A stretch of 56,229 bases of DNA from Flammula alnicola (taxonomy: Eukaryota > Basidiomycota > Agaricomycetes > Agaricales > Strophariaceae). The notes beneath the pieces were generated by a model, which did no database searches, was not told the origin of the DNA, and was given only the letters and a program-made list of their open reading frames with translations. The stretch spans positions 1-56,229 of the forward strand of contig JADNRV010000313.1 of assembly GCA_015499995.1 (NCBI GenBank), given 5' to 3'. Within the stretch, counting starts at the first letter, position 1, and each line of letters opens with the position of its first letter. The translations under genes and the position numbers were made by a program. Below, piece by piece: positions 22,939-32,883 of the stretch.

Positions 22939-24018
22939 AGTGAATTGTTGGGGCGAGCAAGGATGGGGGTGTGCATGATTTATCCCACATCCGCTATACT
23001 TATAAGTAATGGACAAATCTAGGACCGTTCATCCGAAATCTGACATTCAATTTTTGCGTGACAAATCAGGAACTTGGTCAATGACTTCAACGTTGACGAC
23101 CTTTGGCGTTCCGCGCCATAGAAACCGTTATATCAAAGAACGTCAGTCAGCATGCTATTTCTTTGTCATGCTCGACTGGCTAGCGAATCGGAAACCTATA
23201 GAAACTTGAGCGCCACATGTGATCCGAACATGAATAGAAAATCAAGGGCCATATCGTACGGTCTCTCAGATACCCCTCTCGGACGCTCGAAGGTTGCATA
23301 AGTGTCTCATAGCACTGGCGCTGAGAATTCGAAGTTGAACGTAGATAAGTACGAGGGGGCGGGATCCGGGTCTTGAGTGTGCACGTGAGCAGAGCCTTCT
23401 AAAATAATTATTGACAAACACTTACCTTTTCCTCGGCATCCACGGCGTCACACTACTGTAGGCACTTTTACGCATGGTCGCGGTATGGGAGCCCGGGAAC
23501 GGTGAGAACTGTCAAGAGTTTCCAAAATGGAGGAAAGAATAACCCAGCGACAACCAGGTTGATCTGTATCCCGGCGCTAGCAAGCTTCTGAGATTAATGA
23601 TCTGACGATTGTTACGAAAAGTGTTTCTACAACAATGGCTTTCACAAGATTTCTCAAAGCAAAATAAAGCATCTTCGGGCTCTATACCTTTTTTCCCTTT
23701 AGGTTCCATACCCAATTCCGGAGATGCTTTCCGAAAGCGAAATGGGTTGTTCCCATTATGACAACGAGCCGTTTGACCCGTGCTTCGCACGGCCCGCCGC
23801 AGCACGTGCCGTTGGTTATGTTCTATGGAACGAGAAGTATGAGCGTGACGACAGAACGGGGTCTACGTGACTCATCGGCGTGAGTGATCGGCATCGACTT
23901 TGCCTCTCACCACGCCGAACCGAAAATTTCCTCGGTGCAAATCTCGCAGCTTACTCGCTGCACCAGGGAATTTATTTCGAGCACATCTATTCCAAAAGAC
24001 ACCTAGACTACCTCCGAC
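22939..24018. other. intergenic, possible left end of the retrotransposon
   Basis: No supported exon. A perfect hairpin CCGTGC-TTC-GCACGG lies at 23778-23792. The segment from about 23860 to 24018 may be the 5' untranslated part of the retrotransposon that follows, but I found no matching repeat on the right side. Confidence 0.4.
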
Positions 24019-25636
24019 ATGCCTATCCTCCAGAATCCGAACGACGCCGTTCGCCCTGACTACGGATCTGACTTACACGCCGCTTCGCGAGCCGTTTTGA
24101 TCACCAATGACCGAGATAACGCCGGCGCCATCGCATTCCTCGAGAACGCCTGGAAAGTCCAGAACGATGCAGACAAGCTAGCATGGCAAGCGCAGTTAGA
24201 CGATGAAACCGCCGTAATCGCCGAGAATGAACGTCTCACCAAAGAGGCCGAGGATGCCGCTCTGAGGGCCGACAAAGAAGAGCGAATGGCAGAGCAGAAG
24301 GAAGATGAGAAAAAGAATAAGGCTAAGTTCCTGCCTATTCCAGACACAGACGTGACTGCACCCGACAGCGCGCCAATCATTGTCTCCCCTGCGGTTCGAA
24401 AGAAGTTGCGCGCTGGCGACTGGGTTGCCCTCTGGCACTTCACCAGTGACGGGCTCGACGAGGTCACCTGTGATCCTGGCGCCGCTGACTACGACGCTGT
24501 CAACCTCGTCCGCCTCGACGGAAACTCCATTGGTTGGGCCTCTGCCCATGAACTCAAAAAATCCCGCGCTGTCATCGATGACGCTGATCTCCCATGGGAC
24601 GACTTCGTCCAAGCTGCACCGCGGGCTACCTTAGCCATGGAGGAGGCCGGCTGGCCGCGGGACAGGGTGACCATGTTTGCGAGCTTCTTCGGAAATCTCC
24701 AGTTGGTGGCCCTGGGAACGGTCAGAGGAAACTTGGAGGTGAGGCGACGTGCCCTCTTGCTCTATCAGTCCGAGCAGCGAAAGCAATGGCACGTCGCAAT
24801 CCTCTCGCCCACCACCGCATACAACCTCTCGGTCATAAACCACGTCGTGCTTGCAAGGTACACTGCCCTGATCCACGAGGCTGACAGCGCCGCAAAGGAG
24901 AGAGTGCGCGAAGCACAGGAAAGGACGAGAGAGGCACGGTCAGTACATTCTCCCACCGCGTCTCTCTCCGTACACACGCATGCTTACTTTTTCTCCCCCA
25001 CTCGTTTCTTTGCTTGTCCCATTGCTCGCTCGCCTGCTCGCCCTTGCTCGCACTCGTTTGATGCTCGCCTAACGGCTTGACGCTCACGCTCGTTCCTTGT
25101 TCATCACCTTGTTTGATGCTCGCCTCACGGCTCGATGCTCACACTCTTTCCTCGCTCGTGCTGCTCATACTCGCTCGTCTCGCACCGCATACAGATTTGA
25201 GGCCATGATGAGCCAGGTCTCTCGTGGCCGCAGCCCCGACCATGGTTCGGCTCGCCGCTCTTCGCGAGGAAAGCGTCACTCGCCGCCTCGCCGCCGCTCT
25301 GCCTCGCCGCCTTTTCATGGCCGCGAGATGCAGCAGGGTTTTGGAGCAGGCGCAAGCAGCAGCGGTTTTCCAGCTTGCACCGTCTGCCTCGGCCGCTCAA
25401 AACATGATGTCCGAGCTTGCCAATCCCCGCGCCTATGGGACAACTCGCGCGAGTCTTACTCATGCCGCTTGCCAGGCAGAAACCTCGTCCGCCGCAGCGA
25501 CTCAGCCCCGCTGTGTTTCGACTGGCAACGAAACGAGAACTGCCGCAGTCGCACTCACGACGCCAGCCATGTCTGCTCGGGTTGCGGATCATCCAAACAC
25601 GGAGCCCGATCTTGCCCTCATGCGCAGAGCGCTTGA
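24019..25636 (+). CDS. gag-like protein of the DIRS-order element, 453 aa
   Basis: Exons 24019-24938 and 25195-25636 are joined by a 256-nt GT-AG intron. The N-terminal half is helical and charged (coiled coil around KEAEDAALRADKEERMAEQ), followed by a globular part (KLRAGDWVALWHFTSDGLDE, VSPAVRKKL, LPWDDFVQAAPRATLAMEEAGW, NLEVRRRALLLYQSEQR). After an Arg/Ser-rich stretch the C-terminus carries two zinc-knuckle-like clusters, CTVCLGRSKHDVRAC and CSGCGSSKHGARSCP, with a CFDWQRNENC motif between them. This arrangement marks the nucleocapsid-like protein of basidiomycete tyrosine-recombinase elements. It should bind element RNA. The stop at 25636 overlaps the ATG of the RT frame at 25620. The intron is long for this genome and holds imperfect repeats; an unspliced transcript would end at 25080. 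Confidence 0.75.
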
Positions 25637-27623
25637 GCCAGCCACCACCCCTTACCACCCAGACACTTGGGAGGAGTACCTGCGTGAGACAGGCCTCACA
25701 GCGAAGTATCCAAACCTCGTCGAGGGCCTTCGAAACGGCTTCGACCTCTCATTTCCTCGCATCCTATGGACCCAAGTCCCCCCGAACCGTTTCTCCATCG
25801 CGGAATTCAAAACTCATTTCGACAGCATGGTTGCCGCCGAGATCAAAAAAGGCCGCTATGTCGGCCCCTTTACCCGTTCTCAGCTCGAAGGCCTTATTGG
25901 GCCATTCCAAACCTCTCCTCTCTCTATCATCCCAAAATCCGGAAAGCCTGGCCGCTACCGTCTTATCCAAAATTTTTCCTTTCCAATTTCTCCTTCGCCT
26001 GCATACCCTAATTCCTCAGTCAATGCCTTCATCCGCCCGGCTGATTTTCCTTGTACCTGGGGCACATTCACAGTTGTCTGCCTCATTATTGCCCACCTTC
26101 CCCCAGGCTCTCAAGCAGCTATACGAGATGTCGCGGAAGCCTACAGGACTGTGCCTCTGCACTCCTCGCAATGGCCTGCAACTGTTGTCCGCTCAGGTGC
26201 TGACACTTTCAGTATTGACAAAAATGCCGCCTTCGGAGCAGGGCCCTCGGGCGGGGGTTATGGTTACCTCTCAGATGGGGGAAAGGACATCTGCCGCTCG
26301 CAAGGCATTGGGCCTCTCTCCGGGTTTGTGGATGATCATATTTTCTTCCGGCTGCAGCGGTGCTGGCTTGAGCGCTTCAATGCATTGCGGTTGCAGTGGG
26401 CTGCTGCCTTGGCTTTGCAACGTCGCCACCAGTCGGGTGGCCGCATTTGGTATGGAGGTCACATCATGCCCAACGGTCAGTGCTTTGAGCTTGACGAAGA
26501 CTGCCGCTTTCCCATTCTCGACCTTTCCTCATCCTCTCCACGTTCTGCTGAGGATGCTGCCTACACCTACTGCCTCGATGATGTGGACCACGTCACCTCT
26601 CGCCTCGGAATCCCCTGGGAGCCGTCAAAGGATATGCCCTTTGCAGAGGTCACTACCTACATTGGGCTCACGTGGGATCTCGCCGCCCGCACAGTCTCGC
26701 TCGGCGCTGGAAAACGAGAGAAATACCTCGCTGCGATTGAGACGTGGTCAGCGCACCCGACGCACCCACTTGAGGAGGTGCAGAAACTTTACGGCAAGCT
26801 CCTCCACACTTGCCTGGTCGTACCAGCAGGCCGCGCTTATCTCACCAGTCTGGAGGCCACCCTGGGCATCTACGGTGACCGTCCTTTCCTACCACGGCAT
26901 CCAGCCTGTGGTGTGGCCAATGACCTCAGCTGGTGGCGTGATAGACTTGCCTTCTCATCCCTCTCACGCCGCATCCCGTCTGCAGCCCCGATTTATGACT
27001 GTGGAGCATTCTCCGATGCCAGCTCAGGCATTGGGATTGCTATTATCATCGCAGGTCGATGGCGCGCCTGGCGCCTCATCCCTGGTTGGAAAACCCTCGA
27101 TGGTGCCTGTGACATTGGCTGGGCCGAGGCAGTCGGTTTTGAGCTCTTGGTCGCCACGCTCCTCCATCTCGACCGGGCCTCTCAGCGACCTCTCAAGGTC
27201 TATGGTGACAACAAGGGAGTTGTCGAGGGTTGGTGGAACCATCGGAGCCGTAACACAGCTGTCAATGGGGTCTTCAGACGTATTCACACCCTCCTGGAGG
27301 CAGCAGACCGCGTTGACTGCATCCGCACTGCCTATGTCGCTAGCGCAGCCAACCCCGCAGATGAACCTTCCCGTGGAATTTACCCCTCAGTATCCCTTCT
27401 CCTGCCTCCAGTCCCACTGCCTGAGGATGTCAGTCGTTTCCTCATCTGCGCCACCCTACCCCTCTCGCCTCTCGAGCTCCGTCTCATGCGTGAAGGAAAG
27501 TACCCTCCTGCCTCGGAGAAGTGCATCCGTGAGGGTGTCTCGAGCCTGGAACGTGAGGCGTTTAACGACACCCACTTCACTGAGCACATCCTCTTTGGCG
27601 CCGACCTCGCTTATGATGACTAG
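25620..27623 (+). CDS. reverse transcriptase-RNase H of the DIRS-order element, about 667 aa
   Basis: The frame is open from upstream of 25224. I place the start at the ATG at 25620 (MRRALEPATTPYHPDTWEEYL), where the gag frame ends. RT motifs: PLSIIPKSGKPGRYRLIQNF, AIRDVAEAYRTVPLH (first catalytic Asp), FGAGPSGG, and the YxDD box as GFVDDHIFF; then TYIGLTWD. RNase H motifs follow: CGAFSDASS (Asp), WAEAVGFEL (Glu), VYGDNKGV (Asp) and NPADEPSRG (Asp). It copies element RNA into DNA in the cytoplasm or virus-like particle. The frame ends in TATGATGACTAG, which contains the start codons of the recombinase frame, suggesting termination-reinitiation. Confidence 0.88.
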   Translation: MRRALEPATTPYHPDTWEEYLRETGLTAKYPNLVEGLRNGFDLSFPRILWTQVPPNRFSIAEFKTHFDSMVAAEIKKGRYVGPFTRSQLEGLIGPFQTSPLSIIPKSGKPGRYRLIQNFSFPISPSPAYPNSSVNAFIRPADFPCTWGTFTVVCLIIAHLPPGSQAAIRDVAEAYRTVPLHSSQWPATVVRSGADTFSIDKNAAFGAGPSGGGYGYLSDGGKDICRSQGIGPLSGFVDDHIFFRLQRCWLERFNALRLQWAAALALQRRHQSGGRIWYGGHIMPNGQCFELDEDCRFPILDLSSSSPRSAEDAAYTYCLDDVDHVTSRLGIPWEPSKDMPFAEVTTYIGLTWDLAARTVSLGAGKREKYLAAIETWSAHPTHPLEEVQKLYGKLLHTCLVVPAGRAYLTSLEATLGIYGDRPFLPRHPACGVANDLSWWRDRLAFSSLSRRIPSAAPIYDCGAFSDASSGIGIAIIIAGRWRAWRLIPGWKTLDGACDIGWAEAVGFELLVATLLHLDRASQRPLKVYGDNKGVVEGWWNHRSRNTAVNGVFRRIHTLLEAADRVDCIRTAYVASAANPADEPSRGIYPSVSLLLPPVPLPEDVSRFLICATLPLSPLELRLMREGKYPPASEKCIREGVSSLEREAFNDTHFTEHILFGADLAYDD

Positions 27624-28839
27624 TTTTCCCTCGAGCCGCTTTTCAGCTCCTCTGCCAGTGGTCGCACGTAAAGGCTCTCGGCCCAAACCATACCAGCCAG
27701 GCTTAACACCACTCCCCTCCATCTTACGTCCCCACTGCCTGGCGGCAGACCGCCTTCGTCTATGGCTACCTACATGTGCCCATCCCTCTCTGTCTGCTTC
27801 GACGAGTGGTTTCTCCCTATCTCTGGCAGAGCTCGAGCGCCTTCTCGATGTTCTGGCCTTTTCCTGGGCACCAAATACATTGGAAACCTATGGGGCTGGT
27901 CTCCTGCTTTTCCATGTTTTTTGTGATCAGCGGATCCCACCCGTACCTGAATGTTTGCGTGCGCCGGCAAGCGAGGATCTGCTCCTCACTTTCCTTACAG
28001 CATGTGCTGCCTCGTATTCCGGCTCTGCACTCAAAAATTATTTCTATGGAGTCCGGGCTTGGCATACACTCCATGGCCTGACCTGGCCCCTCAACGACAT
28101 CCGGATGTCAGCCGCCCTCACCGCGGCTGAGCGCCTGGCTCCACCTTCTTCCCGGCGCCCCAAATGTGAACCTGTGACACCTGCCATCATCATTGCCATC
28201 CGCAAACATCTTGACCTTACCCAACCTCTTGATGCGGCGGTGTATGCTTGTTTAACCACCACGTTTTGGTCTGTTGCTCGCTTGGGTGAGTTCACAGTGC
28301 CCACCATCAAGTCATTTGATGCTACGCACCACGTGAAGCGCTCTGATGTCATTGTCACTGAATCAAGTGGGCGTTTGGGGTTGCCTGTCACCACGTTCAA
28401 CCTTCCATGGACAAAGTGTTCTCCCACTGGCGAAGCCGTGTATTGGTCTCGCCAGACCGGCTTGGCTGACCCTGAAGCTGCTCTCAACAACCACTTTGCT
28501 ATCAACAACCCAGGCCCCGACGACCCCCTTTTCTCGTGGAAGCCTGTGAATGGCCCCAGGCGCCCTCTTTCACGCCCCGAATTCATGAAACGCTTCCAGG
28601 CAGCAGCCACTGCGGCTGGCATTGGCCCTCTCCAGGGCCATGGGATTCGGATAGGGGGTGTACTAGAATACATGCTCCGTGGTATTCCTTTGGACGTGGT
28701 CAAGTCCATTGGTCGCTGGTCAAGTGACGCCTTTCAAGTTTACCTACGCCAGCATGCCACAATCCTGGCTCCTTATATCCAAAACAGCCCAGTCCATGAG
28801 CCTTTCACTCGCCTGACTATGCCTCGTGTCCGTGGCTGA
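27613..28839 (+). CDS. tyrosine recombinase of the DIRS-order element, about 408 aa
   Basis: Starts are ATGATG at 27613-27618, overlapping the RT stop by 11 bp. The N-terminal SAM-like binding domain is around LERLLDVLAFSWAPNTLETYGAGLLLFHVFC. The catalytic domain shows TTTFWSVARLGEF (first Arg), QGHGIRIGGVLEYMLRG (His-x-x-Arg box), IGRWSSDAF (Trp/His position) and VYLRQH (nucleophile Tyr). All expected residues are visible. It would insert circular element DNA by site-specific recombination, without staggered target duplication. The same frame stays open upstream through the RT region to 25417, probably a composition effect. Confidence 0.88.
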   Translation: MMTSFPSSRFSAPLPVVARKGSRPKPYQPGLTPLPSILRPHCLAADRLRLWLPTCAHPSLSASTSGFSLSLAELERLLDVLAFSWAPNTLETYGAGLLLFHVFCDQRIPPVPECLRAPASEDLLLTFLTACAASYSGSALKNYFYGVRAWHTLHGLTWPLNDIRMSAALTAAERLAPPSSRRPKCEPVTPAIIIAIRKHLDLTQPLDAAVYACLTTTFWSVARLGEFTVPTIKSFDATHHVKRSDVIVTESSGRLGLPVTTFNLPWTKCSPTGEAVYWSRQTGLADPEAALNNHFAINNPGPDDPLFSWKPVNGPRRPLSRPEFMKRFQAAATAAGIGPLQGHGIRIGGVLEYMLRGIPLDVVKSIGRWSSDAFQVYLRQHATILAPYIQNSPVHEPFTRLTMPRVRG

Positions 28840-29896
28840 CACCCATCTCCTTAAAACAAAATGGTGAGTTCCTGTTGCCCGCCTCCTACTTGTGGGGAGT
28901 CCTCGTTCGCATGACGCGTCGGCGGCCCTCCTAATCCATGGGACTCTTTGCTCATTCGGACTCCTTCCACAGACCCGGTCTGAGGGTTTCGAGTTTGGAA
29001 ACCCAACGGTTTCCAGCCCAACCCTTCGCCATCATTATTGATAGCGAATGTCACACTCACCACTTATCTACATACTCGTAAATACTCGTTTTGTGTCGTT
29101 CTCATTCCGTACATACACAATGTATCCCAACATGGTCACACAGCCGTGTTCTACATAGACCTAGATGTCGAACGGCAGAGAGACGTGACTTGTTTGTCTG
29201 TGAACAATTGTGACAGGTCTTTGTCTGTCACGTGAGAAAGTCCCTCTTTGTAGATAGACTAAGAGAAAGAATCCAATTGTGATAGACCTACTTTGATAAC
29301 CGATAGCTCTCACAAAGTAGTATGTTGCCGACCATGTATTCTGAATATCTGATTTCACTCGCTTATGTACAAGGAGCCTGCACTCCAATCATGATGACGA
29401 CAGGTCTGCTTTTACGACGCTGACGGACGACAAGGCATTCATCGTCGTGTCTAGTAAACCTCCAGCAAACTATATCCCAGGTGCGCTCTACAAGGCGGTA
29501 TACGAACCCAAATTGGAGTTTGAGGAATTCTAGAAGGAATCGACATGGTCGTTTGGACCGAGCTGCAGAATTTGGGGATGCCATGTTTTGTGCCATGGTG
29601 GAGAAGGGAGAATATTGGCACGACTTCAAGAGGGTCCTGCGCCTTTGCCAATAAATAGAGGGTGGCAAAGCTCGAGGAATGACGAGGTAGAGTTCGGATA
29701 TCGAAGCACGTTGTGGTGGTGGAAGAGGAGCCCAACGTTCATCCAGTAATCTCTCAGATAATGATTATCGAGTTTGTTGATTCCGAAGATCTGAAGCTTA
29801 AGGTCACGCCTTCTGGGTTTAATTGTTAATGAACGAGACGCGTTGGCTGTAGGGGGGGGGGGGAAAGACTCACTCAACATTGTCAATTCCATAGCT
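28840..29896. other. non-coding, likely 3' end of the retrotransposon plus spacer
   Basis: No supported exon. Short palindromic stretches occur (for example GTGACAG...CTGTCAC near 29210), and a tract of about 12 G lies near 29851. Terminal repeats matching the left flank were not found. Confidence 0.4.
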
Positions 29897-30626
29897 TTAC
29901 GCATTTCGAGAGGTGCCATTTCTACTCCTCTTGCCCACGGTCGTTCCGCTGAGCATGTTGTCCCTCGAGGGTAGCGTATACGTCCTCCTCTCAAACTCAG
30001 ATGGATGACCAAAATTATTCCAAGGGCCGTTCGAAATCGCGGCCTCCGTCGTCGCCGTTTGGTTGCTATCCGCTGGCACAGTGTTTTTGCCCATGTGAGG
30101 GCCCGAGCTGATGTTCATGCTCGGCCCCATCATGCTCCGCATCAGCGTGTCGATGTCGTTCGTCACTGGCTGTACTTCCAGGGCAGCTTTGGAACCACGT
30201 AGCAGGGTCTGTTCAAACAGTTCATTTTCTCGGAGTTGGTCCACTTCTGCGCGTAAGGAAGCCATGACGCGGTCATGTAGCACTGTGTACCTCGTCAGAA
30301 TAATCGAAAAGAACTTTGAAAGGGAAAGGCGCACTCTTCTCCTCCACGGCATCCAGCTTCTTGTCCATAATTCTTATTGGCCGTCCATTCGGTCCTGGTA
30401 TGATCAACAATGGGTCTTGATCTGCCTGAAGTTCCTCCTTCCTAGGGGAATGCAACCCGATCTTCTCGTCGCATTTCTTTTCAAGCGCAGATTGGGAGAG
30501 TTGGAGGTCGGTCTCGCTAGTCCGGTCTGCGTCATAAGCGGTTCCTACTGACGACGCGGGGGATGGAGGTCGAAGAACGGGATCTGCGTAGTCTGTATGG
30601 TGTCCATGAGTAGGAAGGCCAGACAT
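29897..30626 (-). CDS. hypothetical protein with a short coiled coil, 225 aa
   Basis: Two exons (30626-30335 and 30282-29897) are joined by a 52-nt intron (donor GTGCGC, CTGAC branch site, acceptor ACAG), which restores one open frame. The N-terminus is Ser/Pro-rich (SPASSVGTAYDADRTSETD). The middle predicts a helix or coiled coil (KKLDAVEEKMLHDRVMAS, LRAEVDQLRENELFEQTLL). The C-terminus is polar and probably disordered (NISSGPHMGKN, ERRTYTLPSRDNMLSG, KRSRNG). No known family was recognised. An alternative first exon upstream is possible, since the frame is open beyond 30626. A nuclear or cytoskeletal scaffold would be a guess. Confidence 0.55.
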
Positions 30627-30736
30627 GTAAGTATTCAGATTGAAGGCGACAATGGCATGAAGTGCACACCATCGCCAAATGGGGCACAAGGTCCTATGTG
30701 GATCATATTATTAATCACAAAAAAGCACGTACATGT

Positions 30737-30824
30737 GGTGCTATAGTGTAGCGGTTATCACTCGGGATTTTGAAACTGTATGTCGTTGTCTTCCCGGAAC
30801 CCAGGTTCGAACCCTGGTAGCACC
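30737..30824 (+). tRNA. tRNA-Gln(TTG) with a 17-nt intron
   Basis: The acceptor stem GGTGCTA pairs with TAGCACC. The D-arm/A box is TAGTGTAGCGG, and the anticodon stem CGGGA pairs with TCCCG. The loop TT-TTG-A gives anticodon TTG at 30770-30772 (reads CAA). The T arm CCAGG-TTCGAAC-CCTGG contains the B box. The canonical intron after position 37 is 30774-30790. All four arms pair, so it should be functional. Confidence 0.95.
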
Positions 30825-30844
30825 TTAGCATGATAGGAGTCTTC

Positions 30845-30850
30845 TTTTTT
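30845..30850 (+). terminator. RNA polymerase III terminator of tRNA-Gln
   Basis: A run of six T, 20 nt after the tRNA 3' end. Confidence 0.7.
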
Positions 30851-31302
30851 GTGTTGTGTTGTTTTGTCGATTGAATTTGTGCATCCAGCCTTGTGATCCA
30901 CACAGTTTTCTATTCCATTATGCTCAGGCAATTCGCATGCAACCGAATTGTGCTCTGATTTCCCTTTGCCTTTGACAGGCTGCGCTTGACCCCCGCAACT
31001 TATCTTTGATTCTCCCTTTGTTTTATAAGACTGCTTTGAACTTATGTTGCCCGGCCCGAAGTTGGGTACATTTGCTTCAAGTTCCGCCGATCGTACTATT
31101 CCATCAATTTGCAACTTTCTCGCGAACAAGATTTTCTCTGAGTCCCACAGGTTCATAGACAATCAGATGACCCAGAGTTTTCCTCCAATTGAACTGCAAA
31201 CACTCGAACGCGATGCAATCCTAAGGTCAGTGTGGAATAGATGCAATACAAGCTTGTTTCAGACAGCGATCTATCTAGGCGCCAATCTCAGCTTCCTCCT
31301 TC

Positions 31303-32498
31303 ATGACCAACTTCTCGATGACTTCAGGCTCGAAAGATGAACGATACTACTTCCCAAACGGAAACATCACAATTCTAGTGTCGGAAATATTGTTCAAGGT
31401 AAAGAGTTAATCACTCCGAGTCTTGCTGCTTTTTTGTTGTCTTCCTCTAAATTGTTTTCATACGCTGTCAGGTTCATAGACATATTTTGGCGCGGGATGG
31501 GTCCACTTTTGAGAACATGTTCTCTTTGGATGTCCACGCAGAGGCAAATACACCTACCAACGGCTCCATTATCTTTCAGCAAGACGGAGGCAGCGATGAG
31601 AATCCCATTCAGTTGCAAGGAGACACAGTGGACGAGTTTCGAGACCTACTTTGGTGTCTGTACGCCTTGTGAGACACACGATTATGCTTATCCCGTCCTC
31701 GTCATTATTCACCGAGGATTCTTTGGTAGACCACAAGAAATAGCGGTAGCGATGTCTCCTGAAGGTGACATCGTCAAACTGTCCAATGTCGCTCGTATGG
31801 CTCACAAGTATCACTTCATCACCACTGAAGCTTGGGCGATTCGTACTATTGTCACGCAGCTGCAAGCCAAGCCCCCTCCTCCGCTCCTCACACATACTCT
31901 CATTCAAGTAACTGAGGCGGCTGTGCTCTGCAGCGACCACCCGCTTCTAGATGCTGTTCGTCAAAAATGGAAGGGCCTCATTGGTGAAAGGAAAGATTTG
32001 GCTGTGGCGATAGGTGTCACAGAGCGCTTCGGCATGCGAGATCTTCAGGGCCTTGCCTACCTTGCTATGCTGCTCCAAGGACGAGATATTTGGGATTCGG
32101 AGCCGCTCCTCACCAGGGATCATCGTATAAGACTGCTCTCTGGATACCATAATCTGACCAAGTTCTGTGATGCGCTCCCAAAGACTCCTCCGGATTTCGA
32201 TCACAATCTGTCTTGTGGACGTTCGACGGACTGTGTGGAAAAATGGACGTTATTCTGGGAGCACATCACCATTCTGGACCCAGAACAGGGGCTTGGATCT
32301 CAAACACTCGTGCACGATAAGCTTGACCTGGTCGGGAGGTTGATGATGGCCGTAAGCGTCGTGATAGCTTTGAATCAGGGAGAGCGTATTGGTGGTTTCC
32401 TTGCCACTGGCTGCACTGGTTTCGCTCTGCAAGCTACGACCGTTCTTTGTCGTAAAATGCAAGAAGGGATGATGGATTTCTTCCAGGATGTTGTATGA
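31303..32498 (+). CDS. BTB/POZ-domain protein, 353 aa
   Basis: Three exons (31303-31398, 31472-31668, 31730-32498) close in frame. The core matches the gene at 11618 with introns at the same places: SKDERYYFPNGNITILVSEILFK, VHRHILARDGSTFENMFSL, NPIQLQGDTVDEFRDLLWCLYAL, then LSNVARMAHKYHFITTEAWAI and a helical tail (GYHNLTKFCDALPKTPPDFDHN, CGRSTDCVEKWTLFW). It lacks the long low-complexity N-terminus of its paralogue. Likely a protein-interaction adaptor; the partner is unknown. The ATG at 31303 is chosen because it precedes the conserved core without another exon; a second ATG lies five codons on. Confidence 0.83.
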
Positions 32499-32883
32499 TC
32501 TTTTATTTTCTGTATGTCGTTTAGATCCGGTTTACTAGACACTTCACAATGTATACGTATATACTGTATGTTCGCCGAAGTAGGAAATATAAATCTCTCG
32601 TGGAGAAGATGTATACGCTAACACAATTTAAATTTCACGTTGTTGTACATCCTTTCCTGCTCCGCAATGCACAGCAACTCTAAGTCAGAATCCAGTGTAG
32701 GCGCAATGTGGATCCATGGTGGTATCTACCTGCACAGCCGTGGGTTGATGAGATGGGGCCAACTTACTCACAAGACTCACATGTTTTGATGGACTCGGAT
32801 TCCCATCATCTTAGTTCAACCCGACCTTGACGGATCTTCCTTAGAATGCCCTACGATGGACTCTGGCTTTCGCGAGCCCCGAC

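Larger units (their letters stand above)
24019..28839 (+). mobile_element. DIRS-order (tyrosine-recombinase) retrotransposon, coding part
   Basis: Three consecutive open frames (gag-like, RT plus RNase H, tyrosine recombinase) with short overlaps define a retroelement that integrates with a tyrosine recombinase instead of a DDE integrase. No stop or frameshift interrupts the RT or recombinase frames. The gag frame needs one intron. The coordinates cover the coding part only. Split direct or inverted terminal repeats, which would separate Ngaro-like from DIRS1-like members, were not found by eye in the flanks (23400-24018 and 28840-29360). Confidence 0.85.

Noticed and set aside
28044..28709. 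Leftward open frame of 221 codons inside the recombinase gene
   Set aside because: Antisense of a strongly conserved catalytic domain; no start context or similarity.
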